From positions 1-5,006 of the forward strand of contig JAZNYQ010000089.1 in assembly GCA_045594545.1 (NCBI GenBank): a stretch of DNA of 5,006 nt, written 5' to 3'. Source of the stretch: CAKSHC01 sp045594545 (GTDB lineage: Bacteria > Bacillota > Clostridia > Oscillospirales > UMGS1783). Shown one piece after another: positions 4,975-5,006 of this stretch; position 1 is the first letter of the stretch, and every line of letters starts with the position of its first letter. The notes below the pieces were generated by a model that did no database searches, had not been told where the DNA came from, and saw nothing but the letters and a program-made list of their open reading frames with translations. The position numbers and the translations under genes were made by a program.

Positions 4975-5002
4975 CTTACCTCTTCACTATTCACTATTAC
5001 TT
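4975..5002. repeat. Heptamer repeat array 3 (4 degenerate copies)
   Basis: Units read on the plus strand as CTTACCT, CTTCACT, ATTCACT and ATTACTT. They keep the 7-bp period and the same orientation as the other two arrays, but are more diverged. The array reaches almost to the window edge and may continue or overlap the end of an unseen minus-strand gene, as array 1 does with the EamA gene. Confidence 0.6.
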
Positions 5003-5006
5003 TTTA

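Overview
The window looks like chromosomal sequence from a moderately GC-rich member of the Bacillota, most likely a gut-type Clostridia. I infer this from the DegV protein, the HisJ-type PHP phosphatase, the M29 aminopeptidase, the AGGAG-type ribosome sites and the consensus sigma-A promoters. No database search was possible. There are no phage, transposase, CRISPR, rRNA or tRNA signatures.

Layout: two gene blocks diverge from an intergenic region at about 2042-2129. The minus-strand block runs leftward. It holds degV (1184-2035), an intrinsic terminator (1155-1185), a ten-TM EamA/DMT transporter (230-1117), and the first 65 codons of a lipoprotein that leaves the window at base 1. The plus-strand block runs rightward as a tight three-gene operon. 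It encodes a PNP/UDP-phosphorylase-fold nucleosidase (2130-2795), a PHP-family histidinol-phosphatase-like enzyme (2792-3565) and an M29 metallo-aminopeptidase (3562-4791). Its two junctions are 4-nt overlaps (GTGA and ATGA), which implies translational coupling. Downstream lie a cluster of small hairpins (4785-4971), one of which looks like the operon terminator, and a degenerate repeat array at the window edge.

The most interesting signals are non-coding. Two near-consensus promoters sit back to back, their -35 boxes forming the palindrome TCGTCAAGTTGACGA, so RNA polymerase probably cannot occupy both at once. The plus promoter places its start point essentially on the ATG, which suggests a leaderless transcript. 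Three arrays of a 7-bp repeat (CTTANNT on the plus strand) lie at gene borders and appear to supply a stop codon and a Shine-Dalgarno sequence to minus-strand genes. The hairpin cluster after the operon begins with a 10-bp inverted repeat that includes the aminopeptidase stop codon.

Functionally the plus operon reads as small-molecule salvage: nucleoside cleavage, a phosphoesterase and peptide trimming. The exact substrates are not determined by the sequence. The nucleosidase has Asn where MTA/SAH nucleosidases have a catalytic Asp, so a 6-oxopurine nucleoside is a plausible substrate. I see no convincing evidence of a new multi-gene system such as a defence or secretion system.
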